This document shows positions 1 through 7,643 of a stretch of 64,000 nt of DNA, one piece after another; the stretch's first letter is position 1, and the number at the start of each line of letters is the position of its first letter. The position numbers were made by a program, and so were the translations under genes. A model generated the notes under the pieces. It did no database searches. It was not told the DNA's origin and saw only the letters and a program-made list of their open reading frames with translations. The DNA is from Solirubrobacterales bacterium (GTDB taxonomy: Bacteria; Actinomycetota; Thermoleophilia; Solirubrobacterales; 70-9), in assembly GCA_035573435.1 (NCBI GenBank), contig DATMZR010000006.1:205357-269356 (forward strand). Reading direction: 5' to 3'.

Positions 1-1271
1 TGACCCATGAGCTGGCCGGCCGGCAGCGCGAGCGGCTCGACGAGCTCGGGCTACATCGCCTTCTGCGGGAGGTCGAGATACCGTTGATCGAGGTCCTGGT
101 CGCGATGGAGCGAGCCGGCGTCAAGCTCGACTCCGAACGACTGACAGCGATCGGGCAGGGCATGGAGGAGCGCATCGGTGAGTTGGAGCGCGAGATCTTC
201 GAGCTCGCTGGGCACGAGTTCACCATCGGTTCGCCCCAGCAGCTCGGAGTGGTGCTGTTCGAGGAGCTGGCGCTGAGCCGAAAGCGCCGCGGCAAGACCG
301 GGTTCTCCACGGATGCGCGCGTGCTGGCCCAGATCCGCGACGAGCACGAGATCATCGCCAAGGTCGAGAGCTGGCGCGAGCTGACGAAGCTCAAGAACAC
401 CTACCTCGACGCGCTTCCGGAGCTGATCGACCCCGTGACTGGGCGCATCCACACGACCTTCAACCAGGTCGCGACCACCACGGGGCGGCTCTCGAGCACG
501 AACCCGAACCTTCAGAACATTCCGATCAGGTCCGAGATCGGAAGGCCGGTCCGGGCCTGCTTCGTTGCCGAGCGCGGGATGCGCTTGCTGTCGGCGGACT
601 ACAACCAGGTGGAGCTGCGGGTGCTGGCGCACGTCGCCGGCGAGGATGTGCTGCGCGAGATCTTCGCCTCGGGGGAGGACGTTCACCTTGAGACCGCGGC
701 CGAGGTGCTCGCCATCCAGCCGGAGGAGGTCGGCCCGGCCGAGCGCTCCAAGGCGAAGATGGTCAACTACGGCATCGCCTACGGACTTTCTGCCTTTGGG
801 CTCGCGGATCGACTCCAGATCTCACGCGAGGAGGCGGCGGTCTACATCCAGCGCTACTTCGAGCGCTTCCCGGCCGTGAAGCGATTCATCGACCAGACGA
901 TCGCGGACGCCGAGCGCGACGGGTTCGTGACCACGCTGATGGGCCGCCGTCGAGCGATCCCGGAGCTGCGATCCAACCAGCGCCAGCGGCGCTCCCTGGG
1001 CGAGAGGCTGGCCGTCAACACGGTGATTCAGGGAACGGCCGCAGACATCATCAAGGTGGCCATGGTGCGCTGTCACGCCGCCCTGGCTGAGGCGGGCTTG
1101 GAGAGCAGGCTCGTGCTGCAGATCCACGACGAGCTCTTGTTCGAGGGGCCGACGGCGGAGATCGACCCCTCGACCGAGCTCGTGCGCCGGGAGATGTGTG
1201 GCGCCTTCGACCTCGACCCGCCGTTGGCGGTCGACATCGGAGTCGGCAAGGACTGGCTGGCGGCGAAGTAG
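1..1271 (+). CDS. polA: DNA polymerase I, C-terminal part (5' truncated by window edge)
   Basis: Replicative gap-filling and repair polymerase. The frame is open from base 3, so the start and the 5'-3' exonuclease domain lie outside the window. The polymerase domain is intact: motif A DYNQVELR with its catalytic Asp at 597-599, finger-helix motif B RSKAKMVNYGIAYG from 744, and motif C QIHDELLFE with catalytic Asp at 1128-1130. The protein ends in the family-typical KDWLAAK. It is convergent with the secreted-protein gene downstream, with only 3 bases between the two stop codons. Family assignment is certain; nothing can be said about proofreading because that domain is missing here. Confidence 0.97.
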   Translation, partial: THELAGRQRERLDELGLHRLLREVEIPLIEVLVAMERAGVKLDSERLTAIGQGMEERIGELEREIFELAGHEFTIGSPQQLGVVLFEELALSRKRRGKTGFSTDARVLAQIRDEHEIIAKVESWRELTKLKNTYLDALPELIDPVTGRIHTTFNQVATTTGRLSSTNPNLQNIPIRSEIGRPVRACFVAERGMRLLSADYNQVELRVLAHVAGEDVLREIFASGEDVHLETAAEVLAIQPEEVGPAERSKAKMVNYGIAYGLSAFGLADRLQISREEAAVYIQRYFERFPAVKRFIDQTIADAERDGFVTTLMGRRRAIPELRSNQRQRRSLGERLAVNTVIQGTAADIIKVAMVRCHAALAEAGLESRLVLQIHDELLFEGPTAEIDPSTELVRREMCGAFDLDPPLAVDIGVGKDWLAAK

Positions 1272-1274
1272 GCC

Positions 1275-1934
1275 CTACCCGAGCAGCTCGATCTCCTCGA
1301 AGACCGCGTCGCCGTTCTCGAGCTCCAGCTCGGCCTCTTGGACTACGCGATCAAGGGTCAGCGCGTCAACCGAGCACTCGTGCTCGTCGTCCTCGCCCTG
1401 GTCGTCTTCGATCTCGTCGTGGTCCTCGACCGGATCGTCGTCGCCATGGTCTTCGTCCTCGCCCTGGTCGTGGGCGCCCTCGTCGTCGGCGTCACCGGTG
1501 TCTCCGTGGCGACCGCCTTCGCCGTCGGCGTCCTCGTCACCGTGGTCGTCGCCGTTGTCGCACTCGATCTCGGTGTCATCGGTGACCAGGCCGCTCACGG
1601 AGCCCCCATGGAAGAGGTTGATCGTCAGCACGCCGTCGTCGAAAGACGCGATCGTGCCGGCGCCCTCGTCACCGTCCTCGACTCCGTCCTCGTCCGAGTC
1701 GGGATCGCGGGGATCCATCCCAGCCTTCCACTCGCGGCGGTTGAGCAGGCCGTCGTGGTCCTGGTTGCGCCTCGTCTGCTTCTTGTGAAGCGAGAGATGG
1801 TGTCGCTTCTCCCAGCGATCGGGAATCCTGTCGTGGTTGCGATCCCTGGCGGCCGCCGGACCCGCGAGTGCGAGCAGCGAGATCGCCAGTGCGCCGACGA
1901 GGACCAGCCAAAACTTCCTCAGCCTGCCTTCCAT
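1275..1934 (-). CDS. secreted acidic protein with calcium-binding-like repeats and an interrupted DUF5666-like domain
   Basis: 219 residues. The ATG at 1934 is chosen because GGGAGG lies 7-12 bases upstream. Residues 1-29 form a signal peptide (ending GPAAA). Residues 31-90 carry thrombospondin-type-3 or EF-hand-like Asp loops: DRNHDRIPDRWE, DHDGLLNRREW and DPDSDEDGVEDGDE. Residues 92-124 (GTIASFDDGVLTINLF...TEIE) and 188-219 look like the two halves of a DUF5666-type beta domain, split by a 61-residue Asp/Glu/His/Gly insert flanked by Cys125 and Cys187. Calcium or other metal binding is inferred from the loops. It follows the sigma-factor gene by 77 bases on the same strand, so the two may be functionally linked. 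Precise function unknown. Confidence 0.7.
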   Translation of the reverse strand: MEGRLRKFWLVLVGALAISLLALAGPAAARDRNHDRIPDRWEKRHHLSLHKKQTRRNQDHDGLLNRREWKAGMDPRDPDSDEDGVEDGDEGAGTIASFDDGVLTINLFHGGSVSGLVTDDTEIECDNGDDHGDEDADGEGGRHGDTGDADDEGAHDQGEDEDHGDDDPVEDHDEIEDDQGEDDEHECSVDALTLDRVVQEAELELENGDAVFEEIELLG

Positions 1935-2011
1935 GATCTTTCCTCCCGTTGGGTGATTACGCATTGCGGACCCGTAACCCGCCCCAGCCGCGAAGATCAC
2001 GGTCGATTGGG

Positions 2012-3265
2012 TCACGCGGGCGGCGGCTCCCCGCCGGGCCCGTCGGATTCGCTCTCCCCGCTCGTCTCTCCGCCGCTCTCATGGCTGCCGCCGCCGTCGC
2101 CACTCCCGTCGCTTTCGCCGCTTGTCCCGCCGCCATCGCCGCCGGAGGAGCCCGAGCCTTCGTTGAGCGAGCCGCTGCCTGAGCTCCCCTCGTGGCCATC
2201 GCCGTCCGAGACTTCCTGCTCGCCGATTCCCGGCCCGGAGGAGCCTTCGTGGCCCTCCGCTCCGCCGAAGTGGTCATTGCCGCCGGAATGGTCATCGGCT
2301 GACGCGTCGTCGCCGCTGCCGCTGGCGACCTCGCGTGAGCCTTCGGGACCGCCGGAGCCATCACCCGACCCGGAGCCCGTCTCGCCTGGGCCAGAGCCGT
2401 CCGCCACTCGCTCCGAGGCCAGGGTCAGATTGGCGGCGGCCGGACCGCCGCCATCGGTGCGGTCTGCGGGACCGCTGTGCGCTGCCGACAGATGGCTCGG
2501 CTCCGCCTTGCCGTCGTGACCGTTCAGCGCCACCTCCGAGCCAATCGCCAGCACCGCGATCGTCAGCGCGGCGCCGGCCTTGATCGCGATTCCGCCGCCT
2601 CCTCCGGCAGTCAGTCCCAAGGCCGCGGCGCCGGCCCCAGTGCCCGCTGCCTCGGTCCCGAGGTTTGAGCTGAGCAAGGCTCGAAGCACTGGCATCGGGA
2701 TCAGGAGCCCGGCCGCCCCGCGGAGGGCGCAGCGGGCGCGAAAAATCAAACCTCGCACCGCGCCTGGGGTTGCTCCCAGAGCGACGGCGATCTCCGCGTG
2801 GCTGCGGCCCTCGAGCTCGCGTTGAACCAAAGCCTCGCGCTGCGCCGGGGGCAGGTCCTTGACCCGCGCCATCAGGGCGGCGAGCTCCTCCCGCCGCGCC
2901 GCAACCTCGGGAGGCTGGGGCACGCCGTCGAAGCTCTCGTCAAGGGGCTCGTGAGCCGGCTCGTCCCGCAGGTCGTTGAGCGCCCGATTGCGCACGATGG
3001 TGTAAAGCCAAGGCTTGAGCTTGACCTCGGCCTCGCCGGCGACCAGGGCAGCGTGGGCCTTCCCAAGCGCCTCCTGGACGACGTCCTCGGCCCGATCCGG
3101 GCGGACGATCGATGCGGCGAAGGACACCAGCGGCCCGCGGTAGCGGCGAACTACCTCCTCGAAGGCGAGCGCCTGCCCCTCGCGAGACAGCCGCACGAGC
3201 CTCGAGTCGGATTGGCAGCGCAGTGCCAACCCGGCGAGGGGATCGGGATCCGGAAGAGCGGGCAT
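2012..3265 (-). CDS. ECF sigma factor fused to a transmembrane segment and a long Ser/Gly/acidic tail
   Basis: 417 residues. Residues about 34-101 are sigma region 2 (RAEDVVQEALGKAHAAL, then KPWLYTIVRNRALNDLRDE). Residues about 125-180 are region 4, including the helix-turn-helix RSHAEIAVALGATPGAVRGL. A hydrophobic stretch at about 225-247 looks like one membrane span. Residues 250-417 are almost only Ser, Gly, Asp, Glu and His. Stand-alone ECF factors are about 180-200 residues, so the second half is an addition. The simplest model is a DNA-binding part in the cytoplasm and a tail outside the cell. No separate anti-sigma gene is adjacent. The likely target or partner is the secreted acidic protein just downstream; this is inference. 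Confidence 0.85.
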   Translation of the reverse strand: MPALPDPDPLAGLALRCQSDSRLVRLSREGQALAFEEVVRRYRGPLVSFAASIVRPDRAEDVVQEALGKAHAALVAGEAEVKLKPWLYTIVRNRALNDLRDEPAHEPLDESFDGVPQPPEVAARREELAALMARVKDLPPAQREALVQRELEGRSHAEIAVALGATPGAVRGLIFRARCALRGAAGLLIPMPVLRALLSSNLGTEAAGTGAGAAALGLTAGGGGGIAIKAGAALTIAVLAIGSEVALNGHDGKAEPSHLSAAHSGPADRTDGGGPAAANLTLASERVADGSGPGETGSGSGDGSGGPEGSREVASGSGDDASADDHSGGNDHFGGAEGHEGSSGPGIGEQEVSDGDGHEGSSGSGSLNEGSGSSGGDGGGTSGESDGSGDGGGSHESGGETSGESESDGPGGEPPPA

Positions 3266-3381
3266 CCGAATTCTTGATCGTCGAATCGGCTCTACTGCTG
3301 AACTCCCTCACTGGCTTCAAGGGCGCCTGGTCCAACAACACCTGGACGCGCTCGGCATCACGCCCGGCCGATCCAGGCGAC

Positions 3382-3387
3382 TAGCAT
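3382..3387 (+). promoter_or_regulatory. -10 hexamer TAGCAT for the YdcZ-type permease
   Basis: TAGCAT ends 9 bases before the ATG at 3397, so the transcript should begin almost at the start codon. No clear -35 element is visible. Confidence 0.5.
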
Positions 3388-3396
3388 CCCGCGCCT

Positions 3397-3834
3397 ATGG
3401 ACCGAGGCCTCGCCGTGCTGCTCACCGCCGCGGTCGGTGGCCTGATCGCGCTCCAGCCGGCGATCAATGCCGGCCTCGGACGGGCCACGGGGAACCTTCC
3501 GGCGGCTCTGGTCTCGTTCATGGTCGGGACCCTGCTGCTCGCCCTGATCGTCACCACGGTCGGACAGGCGGGCGGGCTCTCCTCGACCTTCGACGTGCGC
3601 TGGTATTACCTGCTGGGTGGCGTGCTCGGCGCGGCTTATGTGACCGTAGCTCTGATCGCGGTGAGCTCGATCGGCGCCGGCGGCGTGGCCGCGGCGACGA
3701 TCACGGGCCAGCTGACCGCGGCGGTGGTCATCGACCGGCTGGGGATCCTGGGGCTCGAGGAGACGCCGCTCACCGGGACACGGATCGCCGGCGTCGTCCT
3801 GCTGCTCGCCGGCACGTTCCTGGTCGTTCGCTAG
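3397..3834 (+). CDS. DMT-superfamily small permease, YdcZ (DUF606) family
   Basis: 145 residues with about five hydrophobic helices. The N-terminus MDRGLAVLLTAAVGGLIALQ followed by PAINAGLGRATGNLPAALVSF is characteristic of the DUF606/YdcZ branch of the drug/metabolite transporter superfamily, whose members are about 150 residues. Substrate unknown. It is a single-gene unit, and its stop codon shares the four bases CTAG (3831-3834) with the stop of the convergent flavoprotein gene. Confidence 0.85.
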   Translation: MDRGLAVLLTAAVGGLIALQPAINAGLGRATGNLPAALVSFMVGTLLLALIVTTVGQAGGLSSTFDVRWYYLLGGVLGAAYVTVALIAVSSIGAGGVAAATITGQLTAAVVIDRLGILGLEETPLTGTRIAGVVLLLAGTFLVVR

Positions 3835-4964
3835 GCGGCGACCGCGCTCGCGCGGCGTGGCTTGGGCCGCGCCGCCAGCTCGCGTGCGTACGCGGGATGC
3901 GCGATGCGCAGGTAGTGGCCGAACGACCACCGCACGAACTCGTCGCGGCTCATCCCGCGCAGGGCGCCTGCCAGGAGCCGCGGAGGGACCCTGGGAACGA
4001 GCCTCTGCATGCGGAGCAGCCAGCGAAAGTGCCACTCGTGACGCGCCGAGAAGGCCGCGTAGCGGTTCAGGGTCGTGTGCCGCGTCGCGCGGCCATCGGT
4101 TACGCGGCGGAGCTCGCGCCCGCAGGCAATCCCGAAGTAGAAGGCGGTGCGTATTCCTTCGGCGGTGAGGGGAAGGCAGTGGCCGGCCGAGTCCCCGACG
4201 AAGAACACGTCGCCGTCCGTCGCCTCCCGCAGCTTGTGGGGGATCCAGTTCCCCTGGTAGCGAACCGGGTCGCGGTGCAGGTCCTGCGCCAGCCTGACGG
4301 TGGATGCCTTGACCCCGACTCGGGGGTCGAACGAGCCCACCCCGACCCGGACCTCGTCGTCGGCGGGGAAGCTCCAGCTATAGCCGGCGGGCACATAGCC
4401 ACGGTCGATCCAGATCTCCAGTTCCTCGGAGGCTCCGCCCGGGTGCACCTCGAGCCCACGCGAGAGCGGCGCGTCCACCGGCTGGTAGCCGCGGCTGCCG
4501 AGCACGCGCCGCCAGCCCATGCAGTCGACCACCAGCGGCGCCCTCAGATCGCCCCTATCCGTGTGCACGCTGGTGCCCGTCCTCCCGTGGACCTTCGCCG
4601 TATCGAACTCGGCGTCGGACTGCTCGAACAGGAGCTCGCAGAGCGCCGGGTAGTCGAAGGTCGAGAAGGTCCACGGAAGGTGCATGCGGGTGGTCACGTG
4701 CGGCGTGTGAATCACGAGGTGACCGAAGGTCTGCTTGATCGAGGCGCCGATCCCCATCGCATCCAGCCACGCGGTGGGCGCCGCGCAAGCCGAGGTCTGG
4801 CGCTCCCCGATCTCGTAGCGATCGACGACCAGGACCCGCGCCCCGGAGCCCGCCAGCTCGCGGGCCACCGTGAGGCCGCCGAAGCTCGCCCCACAGATCA
4901 GCACGTCACAGTCGCGCTTCAGCGGCGTTCGCGTCGAGCCGCGCTTCGTGCGTCGAGTTGGCAT
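3831..4964 (-). CDS. FAD-dependent oxidoreductase, geranylgeranyl-reductase/PHBH-like
   Basis: 377 residues from the ATG at 4964. An N-terminal Rossmann dinucleotide motif (CDVLICGASFGGLTVARELA) is followed by VLVVDRYEIG. The second FAD signature GDVFFVGDSAGHCLPLTAEG is the GD motif of the geranylgeranyl-reductase/p-hydroxybenzoate-hydroxylase superfamily, and the C-terminal GIRTAFYFGIACGREL fits prenyl reductases. A role in saturating isoprenoid chains (menaquinone or lipid) is plausible but the substrate is not shown. An in-frame ATG at 5003 would add 13 residues, but a -10-like TACCCT at 4973-4978 sits 8 bases before 4964 and favours the shorter, leaderless start. Divergent from rpsA. Confidence 0.8.
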   Translation of the reverse strand: MPTRRTKRGSTRTPLKRDCDVLICGASFGGLTVARELAGSGARVLVVDRYEIGERQTSACAAPTAWLDAMGIGASIKQTFGHLVIHTPHVTTRMHLPWTFSTFDYPALCELLFEQSDAEFDTAKVHGRTGTSVHTDRGDLRAPLVVDCMGWRRVLGSRGYQPVDAPLSRGLEVHPGGASEELEIWIDRGYVPAGYSWSFPADDEVRVGVGSFDPRVGVKASTVRLAQDLHRDPVRYQGNWIPHKLREATDGDVFFVGDSAGHCLPLTAEGIRTAFYFGIACGRELRRVTDGRATRHTTLNRYAAFSARHEWHFRWLLRMQRLVPRVPPRLLAGALRGMSRDEFVRWSFGHYLRIAHPAYARELAARPKPRRASAVAA

Positions 4965-4972
4965 TGCAGGCG

Positions 4973-4978
4973 AGGGTA
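4973..4978 (-). promoter_or_regulatory. -10 hexamer TACCCT for the flavoprotein gene
   Basis: On the minus strand TACCCT ends 8 bases before the ATG at 4964. It lies inside the longer reading frame that begins at 5003, which argues that 5003 is not the real start. Confidence 0.45.
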
Positions 4979-5014
4979 CCGTGGGATCGGCGAGTTTTGC
5001 CATAGTTAGCCGCC

Positions 5015-6328
5015 GTGTCCGCGACCGAGACACCGACTGTGGCTGCCCGCCAGGACGGCGAGGCGCCGGCTGACGGGGCCTCAAACGACCTCCTGATCGA
5101 GGTCGACGGCAAGCTCGTCCCGAACTACGACGCGACCATCAAGCCCTTCGAGGAGGGCGACGTCGTCAGCGGCGAGGTGGTCAGGATCGACAAGGACGAG
5201 GTCCTGGTCGACATCGGCTACAAGTCCGAGGGCGTCATCCCGTCGACCGAGCTCTCGATCCGTCGCTCGGTGGATCCGAGCGAGGAGGTTTCCCTGGGCG
5301 AGCGCGTCGACGCGCTGGTGCTCACCAAGGAGGACCAGGAGGGGCGGCTGCTTCTGTCCAAGAAGCGCGCCCGCTTCGAGAAGGCCTGGCGAAAGATCGA
5401 GGCGGCGGCCGAGTCCGGCGAGCCGGTGGAGGGGACAGTGATCGAGGTCGTCAAGGGCGGGCTCATCCTCGACCTCGGAGTGCGGGGCTTCCTGCCGGCA
5501 TCGCTGGTCGACATCCGCCGCGTCCACAATCTCGACGAGTTCAAGGGTCAGACGCTCGAGTGCAAGGTGATCGAGCTGAACCGCAGTCGCAACAACGTGG
5601 TGCTCTCGCGGCGTGCCGTCCTGGAAGAGGAGCGCAAGGAGGTTCGCGAGCAGATCCTCGGTCGCCTGCAGCCCGGCGCGGTGGTCGAAGGGAAGATCTC
5701 CAACATCGTCGATTTCGGCGCCTTCGTCGACCTCGACGGGATCGACGGGCTGATCCACATCTCCGAGCTCTCCTGGAGCCACGTCAACCACCCCTCCGAG
5801 GTGCTCTCAGTGGGCGAGACGGTCAGGGTGAAGGTGCTCGACATCGATCGCGACCGCCAGCGGATCTCGCTCGGCCTCAAGCAGACGCAGGAAGACCCGT
5901 GGCGCCGGGTGCTGGATGAATACCGTCCTGGCGACGTGCTCGAGGGCAAGGTCACAAAGGTGGTCGCATTCGGCGCTTTCGTCGAGATCGTTCCCGGTGT
6001 CGAGGGGCTGGTCCACATCTCCGAGCTTGCCGAGCATCACGTGGAGAGCCCGAGCGAGGTGGTCTCGCCCGGTGATGAGACCTGGGTCAGGATCCTCGAG
6101 ATCGACGAGAACCGACGCCGGATCTCGCTCAGCGTGAAACGCGCCGAGCCGCAGAACCTGCCTCTCCGAGACCTGATGCCACCTGAGCTCACCGGCGAGG
6201 CGGAGGCTGCGCCGGAAAAGGTGCCCGACCTCGACGTGTCCGAGGAGGTCTTCCCCGAGGCGCCGCCGCAGGGGGAGGCGGCGGACGAGGAAACCGACGA
6301 ACCGCCCTCGGAGGACGAGGGCTCCTGA
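5015..6328 (+). CDS. rpsA: 30S ribosomal protein S1
   Basis: 437 residues with four S1 RNA-binding repeats at about residues 48-117, 134-200, 220-288 and 305-374. The last two contain the classic VDFGAFVDL and VAFGAFVEI cores followed by GLIHISEL and GLVHISEL. Four repeats plus an acidic tail is the usual form in high-GC Gram-positives, against six in Escherichia coli. S1 helps mRNA with leaders to bind the 30S subunit. The GTG start at 5015 has a weak -10 candidate CATAGT (5001-5006) 8 bases upstream. coaE follows after 10 bases and is probably cotranscribed. Confidence 0.96.
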   Translation: MSATETPTVAARQDGEAPADGASNDLLIEVDGKLVPNYDATIKPFEEGDVVSGEVVRIDKDEVLVDIGYKSEGVIPSTELSIRRSVDPSEEVSLGERVDALVLTKEDQEGRLLLSKKRARFEKAWRKIEAAAESGEPVEGTVIEVVKGGLILDLGVRGFLPASLVDIRRVHNLDEFKGQTLECKVIELNRSRNNVVLSRRAVLEEERKEVREQILGRLQPGAVVEGKISNIVDFGAFVDLDGIDGLIHISELSWSHVNHPSEVLSVGETVRVKVLDIDRDRQRISLGLKQTQEDPWRRVLDEYRPGDVLEGKVTKVVAFGAFVEIVPGVEGLVHISELAEHHVESPSEVVSPGDETWVRILEIDENRRRISLSVKRAEPQNLPLRDLMPPELTGEAEAAPEKVPDLDVSEEVFPEAPPQGEAADEETDEPPSEDEGS

Positions 6329-6338
6329 TCGACGGGCG

Positions 6339-6965
6339 GTGGCCCCACCGCCTGACAGCAACAGGGCCCCGCCTGTTTTCGTTGGCCTGACCGGCGCCGT
6401 CGCCGCGGGCAAGTCCGAGGCCCTCGCCGCCTTCGCGCGGCTGGGCGCCGCCACGCTGTCGACCGACGCCGTCACACACGAGCTCCTCGGCACGGCGGAG
6501 GTCCGAGAGCGGTTGGTCGAGCGCTGGGGCGAGGCGGTGCTGGCCGATGGCCGGGTGGAGCGCGGGACGGTCGGGGAGATCGTCTTCGGGCGCCCCGATG
6601 AGCTCGCCTGGCTGGAGTCGGTGCTTCATCCGCTGGTCGGCGCACGGATCGTCGAGTGGCGCGGGTCGCTGCCGACCGGGACGTCACACGCCGTGGTCGA
6701 GGTCCCACTGCTCTTCGAGACCGGGATGGAGGGCGCCTTTGACGCCACCGTTTGCGTGGTGGCGGACGATCCCATTCGGGTGGCGCGAGCGGGGGACCGG
6801 GGGACGGAGCTGCTCGAGGGACGCAGCGGCCGCCAGCTCTCTCAGGACGAGAAGGCCGCCAGGGCGACGCACGTGATCTCGAACGACGGCTCGCTGGCGG
6901 AGCTGGAGGAGCAGGTGGCGCGACTGATGCGGGAGCTGGCCTCGCTCGCCCCGGAGGCGGCGTGA
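6339..6965 (+). CDS. coaE: dephospho-CoA kinase
   Basis: 208 residues. Catalyses the last step of coenzyme A synthesis, ATP-dependent phosphorylation of the 3'-OH of dephospho-CoA. The P-loop GAVAAGKSEA is near the N-terminus, followed by LSTDAVTHELL (the CoaE 'D-x-hydrophobic' motif), LHPLV and VVEVPLLFETGM, all characteristic. The GTG start lies 10 bases after rpsA. The gene overlaps the following transglycosylase by GTGA. With panB, panC and panD elsewhere in the window, two parts of the CoA pathway are represented. Confidence 0.93.
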   Translation: MAPPPDSNRAPPVFVGLTGAVAAGKSEALAAFARLGAATLSTDAVTHELLGTAEVRERLVERWGEAVLADGRVERGTVGEIVFGRPDELAWLESVLHPLVGARIVEWRGSLPTGTSHAVVEVPLLFETGMEGAFDATVCVVADDPIRVARAGDRGTELLEGRSGRQLSQDEKAARATHVISNDGSLAELEEQVARLMRELASLAPEAA

Positions 6966-7594
6966 GCCCGGCGAGGACCGCCACCTCCCGTGGCAGGCGC
7001 CGCCAGCGCGCCGACGCCCGCCCCAAGTCGCGCCGCCGCCGGTGGCTGGCGATCGTCGCGGCGGCCGCCCTCGGCGCCGGCGCGGCGATCGGGATCAGCC
7101 GAATCGACTTCGACAAGCTCGCTCGCGAGGTCACCCTGCCGCTTCGCCACGACGACATCATCCGGCAGCAGGCAGCCGACAAGAACCTGGACCCCTCGCT
7201 GATCGCCGCGGTGATCTACGCGGAGTCCCGGTTTCGAAACCAGGAGTCGGAGGCCGGCGCCCTCGGCCTGATGCAGATAACGCCTGAGACCGCTCACGAT
7301 ATCGCCCGGCTCAGCGGAGGGACGCAGTTCGTCACCGGCGACCTCTCGGACGCCGACATCAACATCCGCTACGGCTCGTTCTACCTCAGCTACCTGCTGC
7401 GCCGCTACGACGGCAACGAGGTGGCGGCACTCGCTGCCTACCATGCCGGCCCCGCCAACGCTGACCGCTGGGGCGGCGCTGGCCTCGAGGTCGAGTCGAT
7501 CGGGTTCGAGGACACTCGACAGTACGTCGAGGAGGTGCTGGACAAGCGCGAGGAGTACCGGGACAAGTACGCGGATGACCTAGGGCGCCCCTGA
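6962..7594 (+). CDS. membrane-anchored lytic transglycosylase (SLT domain)
   Basis: 210 residues from the GTG at 6962, whose GTGA overlaps the coaE stop. A basic N-terminus ([18 protein letters not shown]) and a hydrophobic helix (about residues 28-45) form a signal anchor. The rest is a soluble lytic transglycosylase domain: the catalytic Glu in [10 protein letters not shown], then [15 protein letters not shown] and [18 protein letters not shown]. It would cleave peptidoglycan glycan strands outside the membrane. Coupled translation with coaE and rpsA suggests expression tied to growth. Confidence 0.92.
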   Translation: MSPARTATSRGRRRQRADARPKSRRRRWLAIVAAAALGAGAAIGISRIDFDKLAREVTLPLRHDDIIRQQAADKNLDPSLIAAVIYAESRFRNQESEAGALGLMQITPETAHDIARLSGGTQFVTGDLSDADINIRYGSFYLSYLLRRYDGNEVAALAAYHAGPANADRWGGAGLEVESIGFEDTRQYVEEVLDKREEYRDKYADDLGRP

Positions 7595-7631
7595 CCCTCC
7601 GGCGTCCCAAGGCTCCGGCACCGGCTGCCGC

Positions 7632-7637
7632 TATCTT
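7632..7637 (+). promoter_or_regulatory. -10 hexamer TATCTT for uvrB
   Basis: TATCTT ends 6 bases before the GTG of uvrB, predicting a leaderless transcript. I find no LexA-type inverted repeat here, unlike at uvrA. Confidence 0.55.
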
Positions 7638-7643
7638 GGCCTG

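Noticed and set aside
1338..2519. Long plus-strand frame across the secreted acidic protein and sigma factor tail
   Set aside because: It is the mirror of GAC/GAG/GGC-rich repeats on the minus strand; the minus strand has the signal peptide, ribosome binding site and sigma domains.
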